Positions 17,664-26,345 of a stretch of DNA of 64,000 nucleotides are shown here, piece by piece. Source of the stretch: Massilia sp. IC2-477 (GTDB lineage Bacteria > Pseudomonadota > Gammaproteobacteria > Burkholderiales > Burkholderiaceae_D); assembly GCF_020707265.1 (NCBI RefSeq), contig NZ_JAJFEQ010000009.1, positions 186,001 through 250,000 of the forward strand, written 5' to 3'. The position numbers and the translations under genes were made by a program. The first letter of the stretch is position 1, and each line of letters begins with the position of its first letter. Under the pieces are notes generated by a model. The model made no database searches, had not been told where the DNA came from, and was given only the letters and a program-made list of their open reading frames with translations.

Positions 17664-18119
17664 TCAGTGCTGCGGCAGGCTCGACGGCGACCACAGCGGC
17701 GGCAGTACCTGGTCGGGCACGCTACTGAAGCTGCGCGGCGCGGCTGTCCACTTGAGCAGCCGCTGCGGGGGTGGGGCAGCCTGGCCGACCTCGACCCAGG
17801 CATCGTCCTGCCTGCCGAATTCGACGTTGCGGGATCGGGGGCCGGTGATCCCGCCCTGTTGTTCGAACCGGACCCGCACCGCGTCCGGACCCACCTCGGC
17901 CCACAGCAGCCGCGCCCCGAAGCTGCCCGGTGCACGTGTACACCATCCGCTGAACGGTCCGTCGACATCGGCCATCTCGCCATAGCGGCGTTCGAGCAGA
18001 TCGCGCACCTGTTCCGGCAGCCCGGCCATGGTGGTCGGGTAGGCAGGGTCTGCTGCGCGGGCATCGACGCCCGCCAGCAGGAGGACAAACAGGGCAATCG
18101 GTATCCGGGGCGTGCGCAT
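17664..18119 (-). CDS. Hypothetical secreted protein
   Basis: A 151-residue protein with a signal peptide (MRTPRIPIALFVLLLAGVDARA) and a mature part containing SGWCTRAPGSFGARLLWAEVG and VEFGRQDDAWVEVG. AGGAG precedes the ATG (complement of 18117-18119). I do not recognise a named family. It lies just upstream of the ThuA gene on the same strand, 26 bases apart, so the two may be cotranscribed. It diverges from the DUF885 gene. Confidence 0.6.
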   Translation of the reverse strand: MRTPRIPIALFVLLLAGVDARAADPAYPTTMAGLPEQVRDLLERRYGEMADVDGPFSGWCTRAPGSFGARLLWAEVGPDAVRVRFEQQGGITGPRSRNVEFGRQDDAWVEVGQAAPPPQRLLKWTAAPRSFSSVPDQVLPPLWSPSSLPQH

Positions 18120-18194
18120 GGGGTATCTCCTGCTGGGTCTGTCGCAGTCTAGCATTGTCACCGCGAGCCGTGTGTACGTACAGCTGACGCATTG

Positions 18195-18221
18195 TTGACT
18201 TGACCTTTTCCATGTTAGATT
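18195..18221 (+). promoter_or_regulatory. Candidate promoter of the DUF885 gene
   Basis: TTGACT (18195-18200) and TAGATT (18216-18221) are separated by 15 bases, a little short of ideal. A perfect ten-base palindrome, TGTACGTACA, lies at 18173-18182 between the two divergent genes and might be an operator. Confidence 0.4.
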
Positions 18222-18288
18222 CCTCGACGGCAAACACGGCGCCCGGCGCCGTCCAATCCCACCTACAACGACAAGGAACGAGACCACG

Positions 18289-20121
18289 ATGCCATCCCTC
18301 CGCCAGCGCAGCCTGCGCGCCGCCATCGGCGCACTGTTCATCCCCGCCGCCATCGCCGTCGCCAGCCTGCCCACCGCGGCGCTGGCCGCACCGGCAGCGA
18401 AAGCCGCCGCCGCCAAGCCGAACAAGGCCTTCGACACCTGGGCCGAGAAGTTCGCCGAGGACTGGGTGCGCATGAACCCGCAGCTGGCGACTTCCACCCA
18501 GTACTTCAGCGGCGCCGAGCAGGCGCGCCTGGACCGCGAGCTGACCCCGCTGACCAGGGCGCAGCGCGCGAAGATGCGGGCACTGGCGCAGACCGGCCTG
18601 ACTCGCCTGGACAAGTGGATGGCCGGCCCGCTGGACGAGAACCAGCGCACTTCCGCCGCCGTGATGCGCTGGTCGCTGCAGAACGTGATCGCCAACGAGC
18701 CCTTCGAGGACCACTCCTTCATCTTCTCGCAGTTCAGCGGGGTGCAGGTCGGCCTGGTCAATTTCATGACCACCACCCACCCGCTGCGCAACCCGCAGGA
18801 CGTCGACAGCTACCTGGCGCGCCTGGAGCAGATCGGCACCCGCATGGACGAAGCGCTGGCGCGCGGCCGCGAGGCCGCCGCCAAGTCGCTGATCCCGCCG
18901 CGCTTCATCCTCGATCGCGCCAAGTTCCAGGTCGACAGCTTCCTCAAGCCGGCGGCGGGCGAGAACGTCCTGGTGACTTCGCTGGCCCAGCGCACCGAGA
19001 AGATGGAAGGCTTGACTCCTGACGCGCGCAACGCCGCGCTGGCGCGCGCCGCCCGCATCGTCGAAGAGCGCATCCGTCCCTCGTACAAGCGGGTGCAGGA
19101 CTTCATGGCGGAACTCCACCCGCGCACCGGCGACGTGGCCGGCATCTCGCGCCTGCCGAACGGCGCCGCCGCCTACGCGCGCGCGGTCGAGAACTTCACC
19201 AGCACCAAACTCACCCCGAACGAGATCCACGAGATCGGCCTGCGCGAAGTGGCGCGCATCGAAGGCGAGATGGACAAGCACCTGCGCTCGCTCGGCCTCG
19301 TCGAAGGCAACATCGAAGAACGCATGAAGCAGCTCGACGCGCGTTTCCAGCCGAAGGGCGAGGGCGATCCACGCCCCGCCATCCTGGCCAGCTACGCCGA
19401 GATGGTGAAGGACGCCGAGCGCAGGAGCGCTTCGCTGTTCAACCTCAAGCCGCGCGCCCCGGTCGAGGTGCGCCGCGAGCCGCCGCTGACCGAACCGTCG
19501 GCCGCTGCCCACTACTCGCTGCCGGCGCCGGACGGCACCCGTCCCGGTATCTTCTGGGTGCCGATGCGCGGCCCGACCTTCGACATGATCCGCATGCGCA
19601 GCCTGTCCTACCACGAGGCGGTGCCGGGCCATCACTTCCAGCTGGCGATCCAGCAGGAACTGACCGGCATCCCGAAATACCGCAGCCAGCGCATCTTCAG
19701 CGGCGGCAGCGCCCACGCCGAAGGCTGGGCGCTGTACACCGAGCGCCTGGCGGTGGAGCAGGGCTGGTACGAAGGCGACGTCCCCGGCCTGCTGGGCGCG
19801 CTCGGCTCGGAACTGTTCCGCGCACGCCGCCTCGTGGTCGACACCGGCCTGCATACCAAGGGCTGGACCCGCCAGCAGGCGATCGACTACGGCATCGGCG
19901 CCCAGGAAGTCGAGCGCTATGTCGCCTGGCCGGGCCAGGCCAACGCCTACATGATCGGCATGTTGCGCATCATCGACCTGCGCGAGAAGGCGAAGAAGGA
20001 ATTGGGCGGCAAGTTCTCGCTGCCGGCCTTCCACGACCTGGTGCTGGGCGCAGGCTCGGTGCCGCTGGACGTGCTGGGCGAGCTGGTGGAGGGCTGGATC
20101 GCGAAGCAAAAGAAGGCTTGA
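18289..20121 (+). CDS. DUF885 family secreted metallopeptidase-like protein
   Basis: A 610-residue protein with a signal peptide (about 1-33, ending LPTAALA). The family's zinc-type signature LSYHEAVPGHHFQLAIQQE is near residue 445 and SAHAEGWALYTERLA follows near 485; together these resemble the HExxH-plus-Glu scheme of gluzincins. DUF885 proteins are predicted periplasmic or lipoprotein peptidases of unknown substrate. The mature length is usual for the family. The serine hydrolase gene begins at its stop codon, and the pair may form an operon. Confidence 0.85.
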   Translation: MPSLRQRSLRAAIGALFIPAAIAVASLPTAALAAPAAKAAAAKPNKAFDTWAEKFAEDWVRMNPQLATSTQYFSGAEQARLDRELTPLTRAQRAKMRALAQTGLTRLDKWMAGPLDENQRTSAAVMRWSLQNVIANEPFEDHSFIFSQFSGVQVGLVNFMTTTHPLRNPQDVDSYLARLEQIGTRMDEALARGREAAAKSLIPPRFILDRAKFQVDSFLKPAAGENVLVTSLAQRTEKMEGLTPDARNAALARAARIVEERIRPSYKRVQDFMAELHPRTGDVAGISRLPNGAAAYARAVENFTSTKLTPNEIHEIGLREVARIEGEMDKHLRSLGLVEGNIEERMKQLDARFQPKGEGDPRPAILASYAEMVKDAERRSASLFNLKPRAPVEVRREPPLTEPSAAAHYSLPAPDGTRPGIFWVPMRGPTFDMIRMRSLSYHEAVPGHHFQLAIQQELTGIPKYRSQRIFSGGSAHAEGWALYTERLAVEQGWYEGDVPGLLGALGSELFRARRLVVDTGLHTKGWTRQQAIDYGIGAQEVERYVAWPGQANAYMIGMLRIIDLREKAKKELGGKFSLPAFHDLVLGAGSVPLDVLGELVEGWIAKQKKA

Positions 20122-20129
20122 TCGGCCGG

Positions 20130-21506
20130 ATGAAGCTCAAGGCACTGCTGACGATGGCGTCCGTTGTGACCCTGGCGCAGTCGGCCGCTGCGGCGCCCCT
20201 GTCGCCACCGCAGGCCGACGCCTTGAGCCGCCAGCTGCAGGCCATCGTCGACGATCCGGCCATGCCGCTGCCCGGCCTGTCGGTGGTGGCGATCCGCGCG
20301 GGCGAGACCGTCTACAGCCGCCAGTTCGGGCTCAAGCGCTCGGCCACGGCCACGGCGCCGGCGCGGCCGATGGATGCGGACACCATGTTCCGCATCGCCT
20401 CGATCTCGAAATTCGTGGCGACCCTCGGCGCCATGAAGCTGGTGGAGCAGGGCGTCCTGACGCTGGACGCCGATGTCAGCGACTATCTCGGCTACAAGCT
20501 GCGCAATCCGCACTTCCCGGACCAGCCGATCACCCTGCGCATGCTGCTCACCCACACCTCGTCCCTGCGCGACGATGGCGGCTTCAGATGGGCGCCCGAC
20601 GTCAATCTCAAGGATGTGCTGCAGCCGGGAGGACCCTTGCACGGCAGCGGCGCGATGTGGTCGAGGGACCACGCGCCAGGAAGCTGGTTCGAATACGTCA
20701 ACTTCAACTACGGCCTGGTCGCCACCGTCATGGAGGCGGCCACCCGCGAACGTTTCGACCGCCTGATGCGGCGCCTGGTGTTCGATCCGATGGGCCTGAA
20801 GGCGGGCTTTTATCTCGCCGACTTCGCGCCTGCCCGCATCGACGACGTTGCGACCCTCTACCGCAAGCGCGAGAAGGACGGCGCCGAGCGCTGGGACCCG
20901 CAGGGACCGTGGATCGCGCAGTCGGACGACTTCCACATCCAGCCTCCGGTGGCGCCCGCCGGCATGGAGCGCTACATTGTGGGGACCAACGGCACCCTGT
21001 TCGGCCCCCAGGGCAGCCTGCGCACCTCCACAGGCGAGCTGGCGCAGATCATGCTGATGCTGATGAACGAGGGACGCCATGGCAGCACGCAGATCCTCAG
21101 GCCTGAAACGGTCAGGACCATGCTGGCGCGCCAGTGGACGATCCAGGAAGGCGTCAACGGCAGCGCGAGCGGCGACGGCGGTACTTTCCACGGGCTGTAC
21201 GGGGCCTGGGGGCTGGGTACCCAGCATTTCGTGGACGCCAGCAGCGTCAAGGACGGCCGGGCGCGCGGCGACCGCCTGGTCGAGGGCGGCGGCTTCACCG
21301 GCGTCGGCCATCTCGGCTGGGCCTGGGGGCTGAACGCGCTGTTCGTGTTCGACCCGCGCACGAAGAACGGCATGATCTATGCCGCCAGCGGCGTCGGCGC
21401 CGATCCGGAAACGCAGCCGGGGCGCTTCTCGTCCGAGTCGCGCTTCCAGGAACGCATCACCGACGCGCTGTACCGCGGCGCGATCGCGCCCGGCGCCGGG
21501 AAGTAG
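20130..21506 (+). CDS. Secreted class C beta-lactamase-like serine hydrolase
   Basis: About 458 residues from ATG 20130, with a signal peptide (MKLKALLTMASVVTLAQSAAA). The SxxK motif is in FRIASISKFVA, the serine nucleophile with its lysine. A YxN-type motif lies in WFEYVNFNYG, and GGGFTGVGHLGW near the C-terminus takes the place of the KTG box. These proteins are mostly esterases or peptidases rather than drug-resistance enzymes. A TTG at 20118 that overlaps the previous stop is an alternative start. It probably forms a pair with the DUF885 gene. Confidence 0.82.
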   Translation: MKLKALLTMASVVTLAQSAAAAPLSPPQADALSRQLQAIVDDPAMPLPGLSVVAIRAGETVYSRQFGLKRSATATAPARPMDADTMFRIASISKFVATLGAMKLVEQGVLTLDADVSDYLGYKLRNPHFPDQPITLRMLLTHTSSLRDDGGFRWAPDVNLKDVLQPGGPLHGSGAMWSRDHAPGSWFEYVNFNYGLVATVMEAATRERFDRLMRRLVFDPMGLKAGFYLADFAPARIDDVATLYRKREKDGAERWDPQGPWIAQSDDFHIQPPVAPAGMERYIVGTNGTLFGPQGSLRTSTGELAQIMLMLMNEGRHGSTQILRPETVRTMLARQWTIQEGVNGSASGDGGTFHGLYGAWGLGTQHFVDASSVKDGRARGDRLVEGGGFTGVGHLGWAWGLNALFVFDPRTKNGMIYAASGVGADPETQPGRFSSESRFQERITDALYRGAIAPGAGK

Positions 21507-21597
21507 CCAGCCAACAAGCGTTGCCCGCACCCGGCTTTGGCTCTACACTGCCCGGCCACTGTCAGTATTTCATGAAGGTCTTTCACAGGAGAGCAGC

Positions 21598-22026
21598 ATG
21601 GAAACACAGGAAATCTACCGCGGACGGCTCATCGACCACATCCAGCTGGTGGTGCGCGACCTGTCCGCATCGCGCAGGTTCTACACGGCCGTGTTCGAGG
21701 TGCTGGGCATTCCGCTCGGCGGCTCGGGTGACGATTACTTCTGGGCCGACGAGCTGTTCATCTCCAGCCGCGATAGCGAAGCGGCGCAAGGCGTGCTGAC
21801 CGGACGCCACCACCTGGCCTTCCAGGCGCGTGACCGCAAGATGGTGAACGCCTTTTACTTTGCAGCGCTGGCCGCCGGCGGCCGGGACAACGGCCGTCCC
21901 GGCGAGCGCGCCTACCACCCGGGCTACTACGGCGCCTTCGTGCTCGACCCGGACGGCAACAACATCGAGGCGGTCTACCACGGCGTGGCGAAGGCCAGCG
22001 CACCCTACGTGCGCATCAGCTTCTAG
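21598..22026 (+). CDS. VOC (glyoxalase-fold) family protein
   Basis: A 142-residue single-domain protein: LIDHIQLVVRDLSASRRFYTAVFEVLGIP at the start, HHLAFQARD in the middle and YGAFVLDPDGNNIEAVYHG at the end. These supply the His and Glu positions of the two beta-alpha-beta-beta-beta modules that bind a metal in this superfamily. A CAGGAGAG ribosome site precedes ATG 21598 and a TACACT -10 element lies at about 21544-21549. The substrate is unknown. Confidence 0.85.
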   Translation: METQEIYRGRLIDHIQLVVRDLSASRRFYTAVFEVLGIPLGGSGDDYFWADELFISSRDSEAAQGVLTGRHHLAFQARDRKMVNAFYFAALAAGGRDNGRPGERAYHPGYYGAFVLDPDGNNIEAVYHGVAKASAPYVRISF

Positions 22027-22073
22027 CAGGGCCGGCGCAGCGCACGGCCGAAAGCCGCTATACTGCGCCGACC

Positions 22074-22907
22074 ATGCGTATCCAGCTTTTCTCCGACCTG
22101 CACCTCGAACGCTACCCGCACTTCGTCCCGGACATCCGCGAGGATACCGATGTGATCATCCTGGCGGGCGACATCGGCTCCTACCAGCAGGGCTCGCGCC
22201 TGCTCGATCAGGACTTCGGCCTCGGACGCTTCTCGCCGCTGCGCCCTGGCGCGACGCGGGCCCGGGTCCTCTACATCCCCGGCAACCACGAATTCGACGG
22301 CCTCGACTACGAGCAGGCATATAGCCGCCTGCAGGCCACCTGCGCCGAGCTGGGCATCGAGTGGCTGGACCGCGAGACGCTGGTGATTGGGGACGTGCGC
22401 TTCATCGGCACCACCCTGTGGAGCGACTTCGATGCGCTGGCGGTGCAGGAAACGGACCTCACCAAACAGCTGCAGCGGCGCGAGAAGGCCTTCCGCGCGG
22501 CCAACTACTACCTTTCGAAGAACACCACGCTGAAGAACGGCGAAAAGGTGCTGGCCGAGGGCATCCGCGCGATGTCGCTCGATTGCCAGGACTGGCTGCG
22601 CGGCGCCCTGGCCGCTCCTTTCGCGGGCAAGACGGTAGTGGTGACCCATTTCGCACCGAGCCTGCAAAGCGCCGATCCGCGCTATGGCCTGACCCCTGGC
22701 ACGGCGGGATTCTGCAACGCGATGGATGCGCTGTTCCCCCGCGCCGACATCTGGATCCACGGCCACCTGCACTGCGCGAACGACTACGTGATGACGGGCA
22801 GCGAGGATGGCCGGCCCTGGTCTTGCCGCGTGGTGGCCAACCCGCTCGGCTACCTCAGCAAGGGTGAGCAGGAAGCCTTCCGGCCGGAGCTGGTGATCGA
22901 GCTCTAG
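22074..22907 (+). CDS. Metallophosphoesterase
   Basis: A 277-residue calcineurin-like phosphoesterase. The ordered metal motifs are visible: FSDLHLE (residues 6-12), LAGDIGSY (about 30), IPGNHEFDG (about 69), VVTHFAP (about 190) and HGHLH (about 226). The two-metal centre would hydrolyse a phosphoester, but the substrate cannot be inferred. A TATACT -10 element lies just upstream of the ATG, leaving a very short leader. Confidence 0.85.
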   Translation: MRIQLFSDLHLERYPHFVPDIREDTDVIILAGDIGSYQQGSRLLDQDFGLGRFSPLRPGATRARVLYIPGNHEFDGLDYEQAYSRLQATCAELGIEWLDRETLVIGDVRFIGTTLWSDFDALAVQETDLTKQLQRREKAFRAANYYLSKNTTLKNGEKVLAEGIRAMSLDCQDWLRGALAAPFAGKTVVVTHFAPSLQSADPRYGLTPGTAGFCNAMDALFPRADIWIHGHLHCANDYVMTGSEDGRPWSCRVVANPLGYLSKGEQEAFRPELVIEL

Positions 22908-23022
22908 GCAGGGAGCGCAGCGCGGTACCGGCAAGGCCGCGGGGCGCTACCTCGGCAATACGGCTCGCGCGAAGCGGAAGGCTGCGGCAGGATGCGCAGG
23001 TCCCGACTTTCATCGCCTCGCC

Positions 23023-23718
23023 ATGACCCTGCTTTCGCGCCGCCTGTTTGCCATCCTGGCCCTGTGCCTGCTGCCCGCCTTCGCCCAGCCCGCACCGGAC
23101 GTGCCGGCGCCCTTCGAGCGCCTGGTGCCCCCAGGCTTCGCCGATGGCCTGCTTCTCGTCGAGTTGCAGGCGCGCGACCGGGATGCGCCGCCGTGGCGCA
23201 TGATCGAATGGAGGCCAGGCGATGCAGGCACTCCGGCACGGCGCGAGAAGGTCTCGGTGCGCGAAGCGATCAAGGCCATGTATCTTTATCCGGGCAGCGA
23301 CTACTTCGCCAACGTCAAGATCGAGACCAGCATGCCGGGCATGTACGAGCAGGACAGGGCGCTCGTGATCGAGGCCCTGGAGCACAATGTGCGTCGCGAC
23401 CGCGCTCTCGTGGGCGCTTATCTCGCTGCCAATCCGGAGGCGTGCGCCAAGGTGGCCGCGCGCACGCCGCCGGGAAAGGACACGATCGTGTTCGAGCGCG
23501 AGACGGTGAACGGCATCGAGGTGGTCGGCTACACCGACAACGTGCTCGGGCTGAGGGGCGGCACCATCAGCCAGATCCACTTCTTCGTCACCGCCCGCGA
23601 GACCATCGTCACCGCCTACCTGCTGAATCAGAAACGCACGAAGTTCAGGGACATCGACGAGTTCCTGCGCCTGCGCGCCGCCTTCATCCAGGGATATACC
23701 GCTTACCTGGCGCGCTAA
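23023..23718 (+). CDS. Hypothetical secreted protein
   Basis: A 231-residue protein with a signal peptide (LLSRRLFAILALCLLPAFAQPA). The mature part has alternating polar and hydrophobic strands, for example GLLLVELQARDRD and IEVVGYTDNVLGLRGGTISQIHFF, and no recognised catalytic motif. I do not know the family. It converges with the EamA gene and their stop codons overlap by four bases. Confidence 0.6.
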   Translation: MTLLSRRLFAILALCLLPAFAQPAPDVPAPFERLVPPGFADGLLLVELQARDRDAPPWRMIEWRPGDAGTPARREKVSVREAIKAMYLYPGSDYFANVKIETSMPGMYEQDRALVIEALEHNVRRDRALVGAYLAANPEACAKVAARTPPGKDTIVFERETVNGIEVVGYTDNVLGLRGGTISQIHFFVTARETIVTAYLLNQKRTKFRDIDEFLRLRAAFIQGYTAYLAR

Positions 23719-24638
23719 CTGCGATGGGCGGCGGCGCAGGACGCCACGCCGGCCAGCAGGAGCAGCAGCGCGGCGGCTTCCAGTCCGTTCGGCCAGCGCC
23801 CCTCCCACAGGAATCCGTACAGCGAAGCGAACACGGTCTCGAACACGATCATCTGTCCCATCAGGGCCATCGGCAGCGCGCGGCTGGCGTAATTCCACAG
23901 GGCGTTGCCGACTACCGAGCAGAAGATGCCGACGGCGCTCACGACGCCGAGGAACTGCAGCCACTCGGCGCCGCTGTGCGCCGCCGCGCCGGGCTGGAAA
24001 GCCGGCACCGCCAGCAGCAGCGCCTGGGCGCCCGTCATCACACCCACCAGCAGGCTCCACTCCTGGCTGGAGACGCCTTGCAGGCGCGCCAGCCAGCGCC
24101 GGTTGACCACGGCATAGACCGTCCACGACACCAGCGCGCCGAGCGCGCACAGCAGGCCCAGGGCCGAGCCGCCCGCCGCCCGCAGCGCATCCCAGCTGAT
24201 ACAGGCCAGCCCGGCGCCGCCCAGCAGCAGCGAGGGCGCCAGGCGCCGCAGCGGCACGGCGCCATGCTCGCGCAAGCCGGCCAGGGTGACTGCGAGCGGC
24301 AGCAGGCCGATCACGATCGAGGTCATGGCCACGCCGCCCGACTGCACGGCCTGGGCCACGAACAGGTAGTACACGATGTTGCCGAGCAGGCTGAGTCCCG
24401 CCAGGCCGCGCCAGTCGGCCCAGCTCAGGTTGCGCACCAGGCGTGGCCAGGAACGCGCGATCAGCACGGCCGCCACGAGCCCGTAGGCGAGGTAGCGTCC
24501 GGCCGACAGCTGCAGCGGCGAAAAGCCGGGCGTGAGTTCGGGCGCGAGGAAGACCAGGCCCCAGAAGGCGCCGGCGGTGATGCCGGCGCCGATGCCGAGC
24601 TGGGCCTGGCTGGATGTGGTGTGAATCTGCGACAGCAT
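23715..24638 (-). CDS. EamA/DMT-family exporter
   Basis: A 307-residue membrane protein with ten predicted helices in two EamA repeats. GAFWGLVFLAPEL opens the first repeat and LVSWTVYAVVNRRWL the second. Members export amino acids, metabolites or drugs; the substrate here is unknown. The start (complement of 24636-24638) has an AAGGAG site upstream. The AraC-family gene lies 58 bases upstream on the same strand and is likely its regulator. Confidence 0.85.
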   Translation of the reverse strand: MLSQIHTTSSQAQLGIGAGITAGAFWGLVFLAPELTPGFSPLQLSAGRYLAYGLVAAVLIARSWPRLVRNLSWADWRGLAGLSLLGNIVYYLFVAQAVQSGGVAMTSIVIGLLPLAVTLAGLREHGAVPLRRLAPSLLLGGAGLACISWDALRAAGGSALGLLCALGALVSWTVYAVVNRRWLARLQGVSSQEWSLLVGVMTGAQALLLAVPAFQPGAAAHSGAEWLQFLGVVSAVGIFCSVVGNALWNYASRALPMALMGQMIVFETVFASLYGFLWEGRWPNGLEAAALLLLLAGVASCAAAHRS

Positions 24639-24696
24639 GGCAATCTCCTTTGATGGGAGATTGTCGGCGGGGCGCTGGGAGAAAGCTTGACCGGGC

Positions 24697-25455
24697 CTAC
24701 TGCGTTTTTGACCTGGTCTCGCGCCGTGCGCGGCGGTAGGCGGCGGGCGTGGTGTCCATGGCGCGGCGCATGGCGCGGGTGAGAGCGCTCTGCTCGGAAA
24801 AGCCGGCCGCCAGCGCGATCTCGGCCACCGGGCGCTCGCTTCCCGCCAGCCAGTCGCAGGCGCGCTGCAGGCGGCAGCGCAGCAGCCAGTCATGCGGTGT
24901 ACTGTCGTGCTCTTCGCGGAACAGGGCGTGCAGGCGGCTGACGCTGACGCCGGCCGTGCGCGCCATGCTGTCGGTGCTCCAGGGCAGGCCGGGCTCGGCC
25001 TCGATGCGCGCCAGGAGGGCGGCCAGGCGCGAGGCCGGCTGGCCAGCGCCGAGGGTCAGGGTGTCGAGCAGCAGCGGCGTCCAGCCCTGCAGCACCGACG
25101 GGGCAGGCGCCCCGCCGGCGGCCAGGATGCCCATGAACTCGACCAGCTTGCGCGCCGCCGGGCCGATGGCAGTAAAGGGGCGTTCAAGCAGCTGCTGCCA
25201 GGGCCCCTGTTCGAAGCCCGGCATGCCGACGTCGAGGATCAGCGAGCGGTTGGCAACGGACGAGTATTGCGAATGCCAGGCGCCGGGCGCCACGAATGCG
25301 GCGTGCAGGGGATCGAGCCGTCCAAAGCGCCCCTCGATCTCCAGCGCCACTTCGCCGCTGACCGGCAGCACCACCTGGGCAAAGCTGTGGCGGTCCGCTT
25401 CCCGGCTCTCGCCATAGCTGCGCACATGCAGGTCGAGCAGGGGCGCGCTTGCCAT
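24697..25455 (-). CDS. AraC-family transcriptional regulator
   Basis: A 252-residue regulator. The N-terminal cupin-like domain (HSFAQVVLPVSGEVALEIEG, FVAPGAWHSQYSS) would sense a ligand. The C-terminal region (about 150-245) has the two helix-turn-helix motifs, MARTAGVSVSRLHALFREEH and IALAAGFSEQSALTRAMRRA. It sits directly upstream of the EamA exporter on the same strand, so local control of that gene is likely. Its start lies ten bases past the fnr stop. Confidence 0.85.
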   Translation of the reverse strand: MASAPLLDLHVRSYGESREADRHSFAQVVLPVSGEVALEIEGRFGRLDPLHAAFVAPGAWHSQYSSVANRSLILDVGMPGFEQGPWQQLLERPFTAIGPAARKLVEFMGILAAGGAPAPSVLQGWTPLLLDTLTLGAGQPASRLAALLARIEAEPGLPWSTDSMARTAGVSVSRLHALFREEHDSTPHDWLLRCRLQRACDWLAGSERPVAEIALAAGFSEQSALTRAMRRAMDTTPAAYRRARRETRSKTQ

Positions 25456-25465
25456 GGGGCCCGCC

Positions 25466-26230
25466 TCAGCCCATCGGGCTGCAAACGTCGGTTCCGGCCG
25501 CCAGCGCCTTGAGCTTGGCCGGGTCGAGCAGGGTGACTTCGCGCTTGTCGACCTGCAGCCAGCCCTGTTTCTTGAAGCGCGACAGCAGGCGGCTGACGCT
25601 TTCGATGGTGAGACCGAGATAATTGCCGATGTCTTCGCGCGACATGCGCAGCTGGAAGCTGTTGGGCGAGTAGCCACGGGCGGCGTAGCGCGCCGACAGG
25701 TTCACCAGGAAGACGGCGAAGCGCTGCTCGGCGCGCATATTGCCGAGCAAAAGCATGACGTTCTGCTCGCGCGTGATTTCCTGGCTCATGATGCGGTGGA
25801 AGTGGCGCAGCAGGGCCGGCACCTGGCCGAACAGTTCTTCCAGGCGCGAGAACGGGATCTCGCACACTTCGCTGTCTTCCAGCGCCACGGCGTCGCAGTG
25901 GTGGGTGCCGCTGATCGCGTCCATGCCCAGCAGTTCGCCGGCCATCTGGAAACCGGTGATCTGGGCTTCGCCCGCGGCGTTCACCTGGTAGGTCTTGAAG
26001 TGGCCGAAGCGCACCGCGTACAGGTTGCGGAAAGGTTCGCCCATCGCATACAGGCGCTCGTCGCGCACCAGGCGCCGGCGCCGTCCGATGATCTGGTCGA
26101 GGCGGTTGATGTCGGCGTCCTCGAGCCCCATGGGCAGGCACAGCTGGTGCATGCTGCAGGCGCTGCAGCTGGCCTTGATGACTTGCAAGTTCAGGGGCGA
26201 TGCGCCCGGCATCGACATCGGTTGGTTCAT
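25466..26230 (-). CDS. fnr: FNR-type oxygen-sensing transcription factor
   Basis: A 254-residue CRP/FNR-family regulator. The cluster cysteines are C22, C25 and C31 (SCSACSMHQLC) and C123 (VCEIPF), spaced as in E. coli Fnr; C112 is an extra cysteine. A cyclic-nucleotide-fold domain spans about 45-160. The C-terminal helix-turn-helix reads EDIGNYLGLTIESVSRLLSRF, and its ESVSR recognition element is the type that contacts TTGAT half-sites. Four such sites occur in this window. An oxygen-labile 4Fe-4S cluster and activation of cbb3 and hemN genes are inferred from the family. The promoter has a perfect TATAAT -10. Confidence 0.95.
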   Translation of the reverse strand: MNQPMSMPGASPLNLQVIKASCSACSMHQLCLPMGLEDADINRLDQIIGRRRRLVRDERLYAMGEPFRNLYAVRFGHFKTYQVNAAGEAQITGFQMAGELLGMDAISGTHHCDAVALEDSEVCEIPFSRLEELFGQVPALLRHFHRIMSQEITREQNVMLLLGNMRAEQRFAVFLVNLSARYAARGYSPNSFQLRMSREDIGNYLGLTIESVSRLLSRFKKQGWLQVDKREVTLLDPAKLKALAAGTDVCSPMG

Positions 26231-26257
26231 GGCGCAAAACGGAAAGCTGATGGGGCC

Positions 26258-26263
26258 ATTATA
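26258..26263 (-). promoter_or_regulatory. -10 element of the fnr promoter
   Basis: A perfect TATAAT on the minus strand, 28 bases upstream of the fnr start codon. No good -35 and no FNR site are visible here, so autoregulation is not supported. Confidence 0.6.
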
Positions 26264-26305
26264 GACCGCTGTCCAGCTCAGGGCATTCCATTTTCCAAAA
26301 GCAAT

Positions 26306-26330
26306 ACTGCCGGGGCATGGCCCCGGCAGT
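26306..26330 (-). terminator. Intrinsic terminator of the metalloprotease gene
   Basis: An 11-base-pair stem with a three-base loop: ACTGCCGGGGC pairs with GCCCCGGCAGT. On the minus strand it is followed by a short T-containing tract, TATTGCTTTT. It lies 16 bases past the metalloprotease stop and separates that gene from fnr. Confidence 0.75.
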
Positions 26331-26345
26331 CGTGCTACGGGAGTC

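Noticed and set aside
20130..21506. Antibiotic-resistance beta-lactamase
   Set aside because: The SxxK and YxN motifs fit the broad class C-like serine hydrolase group, but the KTG box is not standard and the context is not a resistance locus.
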